Of a stretch of DNA of 64,000 nucleotides, positions 41,211-50,582 are shown one piece after another. Location of the stretch: contig JABXHM010000032.1 in NCBI GenBank assembly GCA_013373625.1, positions 1 to 64,000 of the forward strand, read 5' to 3'. Made by a program: the position numbers and the translations under genes. The stretch is from Alteromonadaceae bacterium (GTDB lineage Bacteria > Pseudomonadota > Gammaproteobacteria > Enterobacterales > Alteromonadaceae). The notes under the pieces are model-generated. The model made no database searches and was not told where the DNA came from. It saw only the letters and a program-made list of their open reading frames with translations. The first letter of the stretch is position 1. Every line of letters begins with the position of its first letter.

Positions 41211-41299
41211 GTGAGCATGATACTGCGGTATCATCCTCACAGCGCTGACATTTGGGGACGAATGTTAGCAAAGGATAAGTTGAGCCAGTCATACTGGCT
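41211..41299 (+). repeat. Two stem-loops in the sucB-sucC gap
   Basis: The first is GTGAGCATGATAC (41211-41223), loop TGCG, GTATCATCCTCAC (41228-41240): 13 bases with one C-C mismatch. The second is AGCCAGT (41283-41289), loop CAT, ACTGGCT (41293-41299), followed by TTCGTTT. Both lie in the 142-base gap. Neither has a full T-run. They could slow transcription, stabilise mRNA ends or be processing sites. Confidence 0.7.
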
Positions 41300-41330
41300 T
41301 TCGTTTAAATAAAAATCGGAAAGAAACACC

Positions 41331-42497
41331 ATGAATTTGCATGAATACCAAGGTAAGCAGCTATTCAAAGAATATGGCTTGCCTGTTTCTGAAGGATACG
41401 CATCAGATACCCCACAGGGTGCAGTAGAAGCTGCAGACCGTATTGGCGGTGACGAATGGGTTGTTAAATGTCAGGTCCACGCGGGTGGACGTGGTAAAGC
41501 CGGCGGCGTAAAGCTGGTTAAGACTAAAGATGAAATTCGCGCTTTTGCTGAAAAGTGGTTAGGCAAAAACCTGGTGACATTCCAGACTGACGAAAATGGT
41601 CAGCCTGTGAGCAAGATTTTAGTTGAATCTTGTACTGATATCGCGAACGAATTGTACTTAGGTGCGGTAGTTGACCGCGGCACACGCCGTGTTGTCTTTA
41701 TGGCGTCTACAGAAGGCGGTGTCGAGATTGAAACCGTTGCTGAAGAAACCCCTGAAAAGATCCTGAAAGCAGAGATTGACCCAATTGTAGGTCCACAGCC
41801 TTATCAGGCGCGTGAAATGGCCTTTAAATTAGGTCTGCAAGGCGTTCAGGTAAAGCAATTTGTACAGATCTTTATGGGTCTGGCAAAAATGTTTGAAGAT
41901 CTTGATTTGGCACTGATTGAAATCAACCCATTGGTTATCAAAGACGACGGTAACCTGCATTGTCTTGACGCTAAGCTAGGCGTCGACAGCAACGCTATGT
42001 ACCGCCAGGCTAAGCTGAAGGACATGAAAGATCCTTCACAGGAAGATCCACGCGAAGCCCACGCTGCTCAGTACGAACTGAACTACGTAGCACTGGATGG
42101 CAACGTTGGCTGTATGGTTAACGGTGCGGGTCTGGCCATGGGTACCATGGACATTGTTAACCTGCATGGCGGAAGCCCGGCCAACTTCCTGGATGTTGGT
42201 GGCGGTGCGACCAAAGAACGTGTTGCTGAAGCATTCAAAATCATCTTGTCTGACGACAACGTTAAAGCCGTACTGGTTAACATTTTCGGTGGTATCGTAC
42301 GTTGTGACATGATTGCCGAGGGTATTATTGGCGCTGTTAAAGAAGTTGGCGTTAAAGTACCGGTTGTTGTACGTCTTGAAGGTACCAATGCAGAATTAGG
42401 CCGTGAAGTACTGGCGAGTTCTGGTTTGGATATCATTGCTGCAGAGTCATTAACTGACGCAGCAGAGAAAGTTGTAGCAGCAGCGGAGGGCAAATAA
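41331..42497 (+). CDS. sucC: Succinyl-CoA synthetase beta subunit SucC
   Basis: ATP-grasp subunit of succinyl-CoA synthetase, which makes ATP or GTP while releasing succinate and CoA. The 388 residues (E. coli: 388) show [19 protein letters not shown], the nucleotide-binding [38 protein letters not shown], and [25 protein letters not shown] precedes the ATG. The stop and the sucD start share one base (TAATG), which fits coupled production of the two subunits. Confidence 0.98.
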   Translation: MNLHEYQGKQLFKEYGLPVSEGYASDTPQGAVEAADRIGGDEWVVKCQVHAGGRGKAGGVKLVKTKDEIRAFAEKWLGKNLVTFQTDENGQPVSKILVESCTDIANELYLGAVVDRGTRRVVFMASTEGGVEIETVAEETPEKILKAEIDPIVGPQPYQAREMAFKLGLQGVQVKQFVQIFMGLAKMFEDLDLALIEINPLVIKDDGNLHCLDAKLGVDSNAMYRQAKLKDMKDPSQEDPREAHAAQYELNYVALDGNVGCMVNGAGLAMGTMDIVNLHGGSPANFLDVGGGATKERVAEAFKIILSDDNVKAVLVNIFGGIVRCDMIAEGIIGAVKEVGVKVPVVVRLEGTNAELGREVLASSGLDIIAAESLTDAAEKVVAAAEGK

Positions 42498-43369
42498 TGT
42501 CTGTTTTGATTGGTAAAGATACTAAAGTTATCTGTCAGGGTTTTACTGGCGGTCAGGGCACATTCCACTCTGAGCAAGCGATCGACTATGGTACGCAAAT
42601 GGTTGGTGGTGTTACGCCTGGTAAAGGCGGCACAACACATTTAGGCCTGCCGGTATTCAATACTGTGCGTGAAGCTGTTGAAGCCACTGGTGCAACTGCA
42701 ACCGTTATTTATGTACCAGCACCGTTTTGTAAAGATTCAATTGTTGAAGCCGTCGATGCGGGCATCGAATTAGTGGTTTGTATCACTGAAGGTATTCCAA
42801 CTATCGATATGCTTTACGTTAAAGAATACGTTAACGCGAAAGGCGCACGTATGATCGGTCCTAACTGTCCGGGTGTGATTACTCCGGGAGAGTGCAAGAT
42901 TGGTATCATGCCTGGTCATATTCACAAGCCAGGAAAAGTGGGCATTGTTTCTCGTTCAGGTACCTTAACCTATGAAGCGGTTAAGCAAACTACTGACGAA
43001 GGTTTCGGCCAGTCTACTTGTGTCGGTATTGGTGGTGACCCAATTCCAGGCTCTAACTTCATCGATATCCTGAAATTGTTCCAGGACGATCCACAAACTG
43101 AAGCCATTGTAATGATCGGTGAAATTGGTGGTACGGCTGAAGAAGAAGCAGCTGCGTTTATTAAAGAAAACGTGACTAAGCCGGTGGTTTCTTACATCGC
43201 TGGTGTTACCGCACCTCCTGGTAAGCGTATGGGTCATGCCGGCGCTATCATTGCCGGTGGTAAAGGTACTGCTGATGAGAAATTTGCTGCCCTTGAAGCG
43301 GCTGGTGTCAAAACCGTACGCTCATTAGCGGATATCGGCAAAGCATTACGTGAAGCGACAGGCTGGTAA
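42497..43369 (+). CDS. sucD: Succinyl-CoA synthetase alpha subunit SucD
   Basis: CoA-binding subunit carrying the phosphorylated histidine. The 290 residues show the CoA-binding [64 protein letters not shown], and the active-site His247 in [12 protein letters not shown]. Length matches E. coli (289). The operon ends here with a strong terminator. Confidence 0.98.
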   Translation: MSVLIGKDTKVICQGFTGGQGTFHSEQAIDYGTQMVGGVTPGKGGTTHLGLPVFNTVREAVEATGATATVIYVPAPFCKDSIVEAVDAGIELVVCITEGIPTIDMLYVKEYVNAKGARMIGPNCPGVITPGECKIGIMPGHIHKPGKVGIVSRSGTLTYEAVKQTTDEGFGQSTCVGIGGDPIPGSNFIDILKLFQDDPQTEAIVMIGEIGGTAEEEAAAFIKENVTKPVVSYIAGVTAPPGKRMGHAGAIIAGGKGTADEKFAALEAAGVKTVRSLADIGKALREATGW

Positions 43370-43405
43370 TAGCCGCTCAGCTTAGCGTTTAGCTTAGGTA
43401 TAGCA

Positions 43406-43433
43406 AAAGCCCGCGTTTAACGCGGGCTTTTTT
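43406..43433 (+). terminator. Rho-independent terminator after sucD
   Basis: AAAGCCCGCG (43406-43415), loop TTTAA, CGCGGGCTTT (43421-43430), continuing into T. A perfect ten-base stem. Confidence 0.95.
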
Positions 43434-43458
43434 ATGGATATCTCATGAGTTATAGTCA

Positions 43459-44172
43459 CTACTGTTCGGGTAGTGCAATGTCAAAATCCATTTGAATAGG
43501 CAGATGGTCCGAATAGTAGTCGAATGCATCACCACGTAACCTGCCACAATCCCTGACAACTATGCGCTTGCTAGCCCAAAGACGGTCTAACTTTATTAAT
43601 GGCAACTGACTGGGAAAGCTACGGCCTGTTTCAAGCTGACGGTACTGCTGATCAAGGCGTTTGAATATCTTCGTACTGGGCCACCACTCATTCATATCAC
43701 CGCCAACACAGGCTGGGATATCGAAACGTTGCTGGATATCATTCACGGCAGCATGTAATCGTCTTGCCTGATAGGCACGCTCTGTTTTTTTTAGTCCTAA
43801 ATGCGCATTAAGTAAACTAATCTGGTTGTCTCCTGCCGATACCACAACCTGTTGCAGGGTTCTCGGTTCACGGTTTTCCACACTAATGTCAAACTGCTGC
43901 CGGTGTAACACCGGGTGCCGACTTAATATCGCATTGCCAAACCAGCCGTGCGCGGTCGTCATGGTTTTACCTGGAATGAGTTCAAAATGGCCATTGGCAC
44001 ATATGGCGGTAATATCGTCGTTAACATCGCGTTCTTTTGGACGTGTGTCCATTTCCTGTAGCAATACAAAATCAGCATTCACAGAGGCCAGAAACTGGCC
44101 TATGCGTTGATAATCCTGAATGCCGTCACGTCCAATACCACTGTGTACATTGTACGAAATCAGGCGATACAT
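43459..44172 (-). CDS. Endonuclease/exonuclease/phosphatase (EEP) family protein
   Basis: A 237-residue Mg-dependent phosphodiesterase-fold protein. Seen: LISYNVHSGIGRDG, the metal-binding Glu in FVLLQEMDTRP, ILSRHPVL, VGGDMNEWW and the C-terminal SDHLPIQMDFDI (catalytic Asp-His). No signal peptide. It overlaps the 3' end of the phospholipase D-VTT gene by 13 bases in the same direction, so the two are translated together. Substrate unknown; coupling to a phospholipase suggests phospholipid or phosphodiester turnover, as inference. Confidence 0.88.
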   Translation of the reverse strand: MYRLISYNVHSGIGRDGIQDYQRIGQFLASVNADFVLLQEMDTRPKERDVNDDITAICANGHFELIPGKTMTTAHGWFGNAILSRHPVLHRQQFDISVENREPRTLQQVVVSAGDNQISLLNAHLGLKKTERAYQARRLHAAVNDIQQRFDIPACVGGDMNEWWPSTKIFKRLDQQYRQLETGRSFPSQLPLIKLDRLWASKRIVVRDCGRLRGDAFDYYSDHLPIQMDFDIALPEQ

Positions 44173-46340
44173 TCTTCGGATTCATCCTTTTTGTTTTGTT
44201 GCTTTTTGGCCTGATACATTTTGGCCAGTTTTTGTGAGCCAAAGATCATCGCTACCCAGACAAGCAGACCGATAACTAAGTAGGTTACGGTTTCTTTTGA
44301 AGGGCTTTTGAATATCTGCATAATAGAGTCGCCAACCAGACCCTTGGCAATCATTTGGGGGAACATACCCAGGAACGTACCAATCAGGAACTGTAACAGG
44401 CTAATCGAAGAGATCCCCGCCACTAAATTAACCAGGCTGAATGGGGCGACAGGTAACATACGTATGGTGGCAACGCCAACAATACCGCTTTCTTTTAGTT
44501 TTGCATCCACGGCTTCAACCTTGGGGCCGCCAAGTTTGCGGAGTCCTGCGTTCCCTAACAGCTTACCGATGATAAACGTCACACCTGCGCTTAACAGCGC
44601 GCCTAAAATGCCGTAGACAGGCCCCCAGATGGGGCCAAATATCGCCGCCACTGCTAAAGATAACACCGTCACCGGGAAGAATAATAAACCGCCCACAAGA
44701 TACACCAGCAAGACCGTTGGTAACGCAAAATAGGTACCACGGCTTTCTTCCAGAAACGCGGCTATTCTGTCACCATCCAACCAAGGGACAGTGTGACTAA
44801 TGAACACTAGTATTCCCGCAATAATACTTAAAATTGTAATACCCAGGGCAATCATTATGGTGCGCCGGCGAGGGTTAGTGATCCACGTGAACTTACCATT
44901 GAAATCAGGAATTGCCGGACCCAGGGGCTTCACGGGGTCAGAAATACTGCGAAACACGTTTTCTCTGGACTCGGCAGTAAATTCATTGTCATCAATTTCA
45001 GTGAGCACGTAACCATGGGCTAACTGCCCGTCCATTAACGCCTGAACGGGCTTTTCACTGTCAATCAGTGTCTCTACTTCTTCAATTGTGCGTCCGGAGT
45101 GTTCAGCTAACAAATCGTTTCTGATAAAGCGTATGCACTGTTGGTTTTGCTCGTTATTGCCATGTAAAATCAGATCCACTTCTGTATCGAGCGACATCGA
45201 GCGGTTGCTAAGATTGGATGAGCCGATAATGAGGTATTTGTCGTCAACCGCCATGACCTTTGAGTGTATTCGTTTGTACGCCATTTTGCCTTGCTGATCG
45301 CGAATCGAAGAGTAGGTCATCTTGACGCGTTCATCATCGATGTCTTTTTCTATAATCTGTTTAAAGGTAATCCGGCTCGCCCAGTACGCTTCTGATTCAA
45401 AAAGCCCTTTAGGATCGTAAGAACTGACAATAATGACGTTTAATTGCGGGCATTCCTTTAAGCGCTTGTTAATAGCCCTGGCGATGTCTTCACGCGTTGC
45501 AAACTGGTTTTCGATATAAAGGAATTTTTCTGCCGAACCAATGACATCCAGCAGCATCTGGCAGACTTCCTGAACGGGTTCAACGTCTTCCATTTCAGGT
45601 ATGGTGCGTGCAATGGCACAATCGACGTTGGTGAAGCATGGCTTCACACCGTCAGGCCAGGTCGCTGGCATTTCGTCGTTATGCTCTGGGGTGTCTGGTT
45701 CCTGCATGGGCTCTTCTGCAATACGGTTCCAGCGCCAGCGAGCTAGTTCAGAGAAGTACTTTACGAGAGGGCCGCAGGATACAATCTGCGCATCATGGAG
45801 AGGACCATACTCGCCATCAGGACCATCGCGACCACTTTCTTCTATTTTGTGGTCGCGCGTGTCCCAGCGGTGCAGGGCTACGTCCATACCGCCTGAAAAT
45901 ACCACCTCGTTATCAATGAGCACCACTTTCTGATGTTGTGAGCCGCCCATTGGAATTGAGTCATCCAATAACGCTTGTACGTTGTCCGGCGTTTTGTCCT
46001 GCCATACCTCAAGCGCCCACATTTCACGTTGGTCAAAAAACGCAAACGAAGAATCCCAGCGCAGCAGATAAACCTTCAGCTCCGGGTTTTGTTCCGCTTT
46101 CCATTTAATCAATTCACCGATGCGAGAGGGCGCTTCAGATTGCTCTTCTTCTTCGCCGTGCAGCAACCGGATTCGGCTATCAATGTCCCAACCAATAATG
46201 ATAATTTCTTTTTCAGCTTTACAAATACTGGAGTGTAGGGCACGGTAATAATTTGCACAGTCAATCAATGGCGTTGCAAAATTAGCATGGGTTTCCTGCC
46301 AACAGTTTGTTTCAGTATTAAAAATTGTTTCAGACGTCAT
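44160..46340 (-). CDS. Phospholipase D-like protein fused to a VTT (DedA/TVP38-type) membrane domain
   Basis: A 726-residue two-part protein. The N-terminal 480 residues are phospholipase D-like with two HKD motifs: HQKVVLIDNEVVFSGGMD (His136) and HSKVMAVDDKYLIIGSSNLSNRS (His359). After a membrane segment near 495-515 comes a VTT/SNARE-associated domain of the DedA/TVP38 type (GPIWGPVYGILGALLSAGVTFIIGKLLGNAGLRKLGG, then RMLPVAPFSLVNLVAGISSISLLQFLIGTFLGMFPQ) with several helices and a Lys-rich tail. It probably hydrolyses or transphosphatidylates membrane phospholipids at the inner membrane. No secretion signal is seen, so the catalytic part is likely cytoplasmic. Confidence 0.9.
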   Translation of the reverse strand: MTSETIFNTETNCWQETHANFATPLIDCANYYRALHSSICKAEKEIIIIGWDIDSRIRLLHGEEEEQSEAPSRIGELIKWKAEQNPELKVYLLRWDSSFAFFDQREMWALEVWQDKTPDNVQALLDDSIPMGGSQHQKVVLIDNEVVFSGGMDVALHRWDTRDHKIEESGRDGPDGEYGPLHDAQIVSCGPLVKYFSELARWRWNRIAEEPMQEPDTPEHNDEMPATWPDGVKPCFTNVDCAIARTIPEMEDVEPVQEVCQMLLDVIGSAEKFLYIENQFATREDIARAINKRLKECPQLNVIIVSSYDPKGLFESEAYWASRITFKQIIEKDIDDERVKMTYSSIRDQQGKMAYKRIHSKVMAVDDKYLIIGSSNLSNRSMSLDTEVDLILHGNNEQNQQCIRFIRNDLLAEHSGRTIEEVETLIDSEKPVQALMDGQLAHGYVLTEIDDNEFTAESRENVFRSISDPVKPLGPAIPDFNGKFTWITNPRRRTIMIALGITILSIIAGILVFISHTVPWLDGDRIAAFLEESRGTYFALPTVLLVYLVGGLLFFPVTVLSLAVAAIFGPIWGPVYGILGALLSAGVTFIIGKLLGNAGLRKLGGPKVEAVDAKLKESGIVGVATIRMLPVAPFSLVNLVAGISSISLLQFLIGTFLGMFPQMIAKGLVGDSIMQIFKSPSKETVTYLVIGLLVWVAMIFGSQKLAKMYQAKKQQNKKDESEECIA

Positions 46341-46686
46341 GTTTAGCCCCTGTAAGCCATTTTTAGTTTGGCTATCTTCTATATAAGAATACCACTTGCA
46401 GGAATCATTCCTAATGCGAATAACTTGTAAGGTTATGATATTTATAGCTATTATTCTAGGCTAAAGATATTTTTTATATTTGAGATATTGGTTCAGGCAA
46501 ATTATTCCCTGAATAGTGTAGGATTTCCAGAGTCTGACAATGGTGCCTGGCTTACGATGACCCGATACGCAAAGCGGGCATGTGTGGTATTCGTCAACTT
46601 ACTGGTGACGGTTATGGCTGTAACACGATCAATATTGTGATTTTTGCCTAACCCATTAAACTAGCGTCTTTTGGCAGAGATTTATT
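46341..46686. other. Intergenic region PLD-VTT / SpoU methyltransferase
   Basis: 346 AT-rich bases between divergent genes, so both promoters should lie here. No open frame with a ribosome-binding site, no tRNA-like cloverleaf and no strong hairpin are visible. Confidence 0.5.
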
Positions 46687-47187
46687 GTGTATTCAGCGGT
46701 AACCATTGGTTTACAAAACCCGAAATCAGCAACAAACGTAGCGAGTATTTTACGTGCAGCAGGCTGTTTTGGTGTCAGTAGTGTGTTTTATACCGGGCAG
46801 CGTTTTGGTTATGCCAAAGAATTTAACGCTGATACCAAATCTTTTCATAGGGTGATCCCAACTGTAGGCGTAGAACGCCTGGACACTGTCATACCGCAAG
46901 GTGCCGTTGTGGTAGGCGTTGAACTGGTTGAAGGGGCGATACCCTTGCCTGAATTTACTCATCCTGACAATGCTTATTACTTATTTGGTCCTGAAGATGG
47001 CAGTCTGGCTCCAGACCTGGTTAAACGGTGTGATGCAGTGGTCTATATTCCCACGTTTAACAGTTTGAACCTTGCCGCAACGGCCAACATTTTGTTGTAC
47101 GATCGCCTGGCGAAAGGACAGTATGACCGGTCTGACGCGTTTATACGTCAAAGTCGTGACAACAATAACGGCTTGCGGCTGGAGTGA
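46687..47187 (+). CDS. SpoU/TrmH family RNA 2'-O-methyltransferase
   Basis: A 166-residue SPOUT-fold methyltransferase. The three family motifs are present: NPKSATNVASILRAAGCFGVSSVFYTG (motif 1, with Asn and Arg), YYLFGPEDGSLAPDL (motif 2), and VVYIPTFNSLNLAATANILLYDRL (motif 3, the knot). The size resembles the minimal TrmL type, but residues around the binding site differ and the RNA target is unknown. Start is GTG at 46687 with CAGAGA upstream. It converges with the Amt-GGDEF-EAL gene, with 27 bases between the stops. Confidence 0.88.
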   Translation: MYSAVTIGLQNPKSATNVASILRAAGCFGVSSVFYTGQRFGYAKEFNADTKSFHRVIPTVGVERLDTVIPQGAVVVGVELVEGAIPLPEFTHPDNAYYLFGPEDGSLAPDLVKRCDAVVYIPTFNSLNLAATANILLYDRLAKGQYDRSDAFIRQSRDNNNGLRLE

Positions 47188-47214
47188 GGCTAACGTTGCG
47201 TTAGTCTCAATCTG

Positions 47215-50200
47215 CTATACACTAAGTTCAAACAACGCCGGTACCTGTTCTGCTGTTTGTGGCCGGTAAAAATAGTAGCCCTGATATTCCTGGCAGCCTT
47301 GTTGCTTAAGGAAGTTAAACTGGGCTTCGGTTTCGACACCTTCGGCAACGGTTGTTAAACCCAATGTTGAGGCCAGTTCGATAATGGTTGAGCAAATCTT
47401 GGCATCTTCTTTTTGTTCTGCGCACTCAATCACAAAGGTACGATCAATTTTTAATACATCAACAGGCAATGTTTTTAGGTAGTTCAGTGAGGAGTAGCCA
47501 GTGCCAAAGTCGTCAATCGCAATGGCAATGTTTAGCGCTCTGAGCGCACTCAACACGCTGATACAGCGGTCAATGTCGCTTAAAAATACGCTTTCGGTAA
47601 CTTCAAACTCTATCCATTCACCAGCAATTCCATGGGAGCTCATACACTCATTTAAAAAAATCAGAAACGTATCTGACAGTAAATGTTTACCCGATAGGTT
47701 AATAGACACTCTGGGGACCTGATCATACTGAGCATGCCATAGGGACAGTTGTTTAAAGACCAGCCGTAATATAAGTTCTTCCAGGACAATGATTTGCCCG
47801 GACTCCTCGGCAACCGGAATAAAGCTCGCAGGCGAGTAATACTCACCGGTTACGCTTTGCAGCCTCACCAGCGCTTCAAGGCCAATTAACTGTCGTTGTT
47901 TGTTGACTTTGGGTTGATAAAGGATAAAAAAGTCCTGGTCGGCCTGAATCGCCTGACGCAGGGTTTGTTCAAAATTAAATTGTTCGGACGCTTCTTTGGC
48001 CATACTGTCTTCAAACAACTTAAAATTATCCCGTCCGGCTTGTTTTGCCTGGTACATGGCAATATCGGCTTGCTGGATCAGCGTCATTGGCAGTCTGTTG
48101 GCGTCGTTGGTAATACTAATGCCAATGCTGGTCGGGATCTTCAGCTCGCGGCCCGCTAAATTAACCGCCTCACGCATTACCTGAAGTATTTTAGTCGCAC
48201 TAATGACAATACTGTTTTCGTCGTGAGGGCCAACCATCAGAATAACAAACTCATCGCCACCCCAGCGCGCGATGGTATCGTCTTCACGCGTGACATTCAC
48301 CAGTCGGGCTGCCACTTCGAGGAGCAATTCATCACCGGCCTGATGGCCCAGCGTATCATTAATTTTTTTAAACCGGTCCAGGTCGAGAAAGAATACAGAC
48401 ACGGTATCACTACTGCTTTGAATACGACGCAAAGCGACTTGCAGTGCATCCAGAAAGTAGGTGCGATTGTATAAGCCGGTGAGTGGGTCGCTGTAGGCGA
48501 GCTCACGGAGTTTTTGCTGCAATCGACGCTGGCGGGTAACGTCGCGTATATGCAGGGTAAATTCGTTACTGACAGCACTACCAAATGTGGTGCCAGTAAT
48601 GGTAATTTCGGCTGGAAACTCATCGTCAGTGGCGCGTCGCAGGTTAATGGTATTGCGTCGGTTAATCAGCAATCCCTGTGAATCGACAAACTTACTTTTT
48701 AAGCTCTGCGCTACTTTTTCTCGGTCCTCGGCCAGCACGAACAGGTCAATAAAGTTTTGCTCTATAACCTTGGTCTGCAAACAGCCAAAGGTACGCTCGG
48801 CGGCAGGGTTAAACTCAATTATTTTACCCTGCAGGGTAATGGTCACGATGCTGTCCATTGATGAGTTTAAAATGGCACTTTTGCGTTTTTCACTGCTTTT
48901 AAAGTCATTTAACGCTGCGTCACGTTCGGTCATTTCGTACTGAACCCGTTCAATAACACGATTGTACTGACGCGCTATCTGGCCGACTTCGGTAAAAGGT
49001 TCTTCCGGTACAGGCTGACTAAAGTTGGCTTGTTTTTCCTGCTTATCCATAGAATTCAGCAAGTCGAGTAATTCTGTTTTAGCATTATGCTCGGTTATGT
49101 TCATACCCAGATACTCTTCGTGGGCGGTAACTCTTAGCGGGATTATTTTGTTAATTAAATACAATGCAAGCCAACTGAACACAAAGCTGAAAATACCGGT
49201 GGCGAGGATACCAATGCTCTGAGACCATAGTTGCTGCCAGAATGCATTACTTAGCAGAGGAATAGCCTGGTGGAAGAGGGCGACCGCGAGTGTCCCCCAA
49301 ATACCCGCAAACAAGTGGGCGGGCACCACGCCTAATGCATCATCAATTTTTAAGCGTATCAGCAGCTTTTCGCCGCTACTCATCACCAGTCCGGCTATGC
49401 TGCCTATAACAGCCGCGCTGGCCGGCGTTACTGCATTAGCGCTGGCGGTAATGGCAACCAGACCGGCGATGACACCGTTAAGCATAAAACTCACATCCAT
49501 ATAACGGTGTGAGTAGGCAAATATCACACTGGCACTTAATCCGCCAAATGACGCTGCAAGACAGGTGTTGACTAAAATCATCGGCACCTGATCAGTAAGG
49601 GCCAGTGTGCTACCGCCGTTAAACCCGAACCAGCCAAACCAAATCAATAGCGTGCCGAGTACCGACAGGGGTAAATTACTGCCGGCAGGAAAAGCCGCTG
49701 TGTTATCAAACCGACCTATTCTGGTTCCCAGTATTAAGATGGCGGCCAGACTGACCCAGCCACCAACGGAATGCACAACTGTCGAACCAGCAAAGTCAAT
49801 AAAACCGATCTGCTCTAGCCAGCCCTTATTATTTACGTCAAACAATGAGGCCCAGGCCCAGTGGCCCACAAAAGGATATATTAAGGTACACAACACGACG
49901 GTGATGAGCAGGTAACCACGAAACGTCATGCGTTCTGCTACGGCGCCCGATACTAAGGTTGCAGTCGTACCGCAGAACATCATCTGGAACAGAAAAAAGC
50001 TGTATTCCCATGGCGAATTATTTGCACCAAAAAAGAACTCAGTCGTACCAAAATAGCCCGTGTCTGAGTGGCCAAACATTACAGCAAAACCAAATATCCA
50101 GAAAATAATGGATGAAAAGATAAAATCAGACAGGTTCTTCGCCGCGACATTAATACTGTTTTTGCTGCGTACTTTGCCCGTTTCAAGGCATAAAAAACCA

Positions 50201-50253
50201 GCTTGCATGGTAAATACAAGTATTGCAGATAATAAAAGCCAACCAGAATCCAA
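47215..50253 (-). CDS. Ammonium transporter-like sensor fused to PAS, GGDEF and EAL domains
   Basis: A 1012-residue fusion. Residues about 1-375 are an Amt/MEP domain with 11 predicted helices, including AVAERMTFRG, GSTVVHSVGGW (first pore histidine) and DDALGVVPAHLFAGIWG (second pore histidine). A linker and a PAS domain (about 445-570) follow, then a diguanylate cyclase domain with intact GGDEF at 665-669, and a phosphodiesterase domain with intact EAL starting at Glu793 plus DDFGTGYSSL. It may sense or transport ammonium and adjust cyclic di-GMP. The start appears to be TTG at 50253, because a stop lies five codons upstream. There is no separate signal peptide, unlike AmtB. No glnK/glnB gene is adjacent. 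Confidence 0.93.
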   Translation of the reverse strand: MDSGWLLLSAILVFTMQAGFLCLETGKVRSKNSINVAAKNLSDFIFSSIIFWIFGFAVMFGHSDTGYFGTTEFFFGANNSPWEYSFFLFQMMFCGTTATLVSGAVAERMTFRGYLLITVVLCTLIYPFVGHWAWASLFDVNNKGWLEQIGFIDFAGSTVVHSVGGWVSLAAILILGTRIGRFDNTAAFPAGSNLPLSVLGTLLIWFGWFGFNGGSTLALTDQVPMILVNTCLAASFGGLSASVIFAYSHRYMDVSFMLNGVIAGLVAITASANAVTPASAAVIGSIAGLVMSSGEKLLIRLKIDDALGVVPAHLFAGIWGTLAVALFHQAIPLLSNAFWQQLWSQSIGILATGIFSFVFSWLALYLINKIIPLRVTAHEEYLGMNITEHNAKTELLDLLNSMDKQEKQANFSQPVPEEPFTEVGQIARQYNRVIERVQYEMTERDAALNDFKSSEKRKSAILNSSMDSIVTITLQGKIIEFNPAAERTFGCLQTKVIEQNFIDLFVLAEDREKVAQSLKSKFVDSQGLLINRRNTINLRRATDDEFPAEITITGTTFGSAVSNEFTLHIRDVTRQRRLQQKLRELAYSDPLTGLYNRTYFLDALQVALRRIQSSSDTVSVFFLDLDRFKKINDTLGHQAGDELLLEVAARLVNVTREDDTIARWGGDEFVILMVGPHDENSIVISATKILQVMREAVNLAGRELKIPTSIGISITNDANRLPMTLIQQADIAMYQAKQAGRDNFKLFEDSMAKEASEQFNFEQTLRQAIQADQDFFILYQPKVNKQRQLIGLEALVRLQSVTGEYYSPASFIPVAEESGQIIVLEELILRLVFKQLSLWHAQYDQVPRVSINLSGKHLLSDTFLIFLNECMSSHGIAGEWIEFEVTESVFLSDIDRCISVLSALRALNIAIAIDDFGTGYSSLNYLKTLPVDVLKIDRTFVIECAEQKEDAKICSTIIELASTLGLTTVAEGVETEAQFNFLKQQGCQEYQGYYFYRPQTAEQVPALFELSV

Positions 50254-50464
50254 TGTAACCCCACGTTACTGCTGTTAGGTGTTAATTTCAGCCGTGAGGT
50301 ATGCAATATGTACACCATTGCCAGGTCTCTAATGCAATGGTGCGCTGTAATGGACAGACCAATAATATAAGTACCGCTCGCTCGGTTTCTCTAATGCATG
50401 AGAAAGTGTGTTCACAATACAACAAATAAACTGAATACGTATGCACTGTGTTGGTAATTTTCGC

Positions 50465-50560
50465 ACTAACCGTTAGTATTTATTCTTTATATTAACGAGC
50501 TATTAACAGACGTAACGTTACGATGACGTAAGTTGGTTATATAGTTGAGTACACTATCAT
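50465..50560 (+). promoter_or_regulatory. Operator-like palindromes and possible promoter of the maltodextrin locus
   Basis: CGTAACGTTACG (50511-50522) is a perfect 12-base palindrome with the central CG typical of LacI-family operators. It lies 61 bases before the MFS gene. ACTAAC-C-GTTAGT (50465-50477) is a second inverted repeat. A possible promoter follows: TTGGTT (50533-50538), 16 bases, TATCAT (50555-50560). The neighbouring LacI-type regulator is the natural candidate to bind. The rest of the gap (50254-50582) shows nothing else. Confidence 0.45.
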
Positions 50561-50582
50561 GCTAGTAGTTAGTCTTTAAATT

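Noticed and set aside
42083..42640. Long open frame (185 codons) on the minus strand across sucC/sucD
   Set aside because: Antisense shadow of two highly conserved genes; the Ser/Thr/Pro-rich composition is typical of reversed coding sequence.
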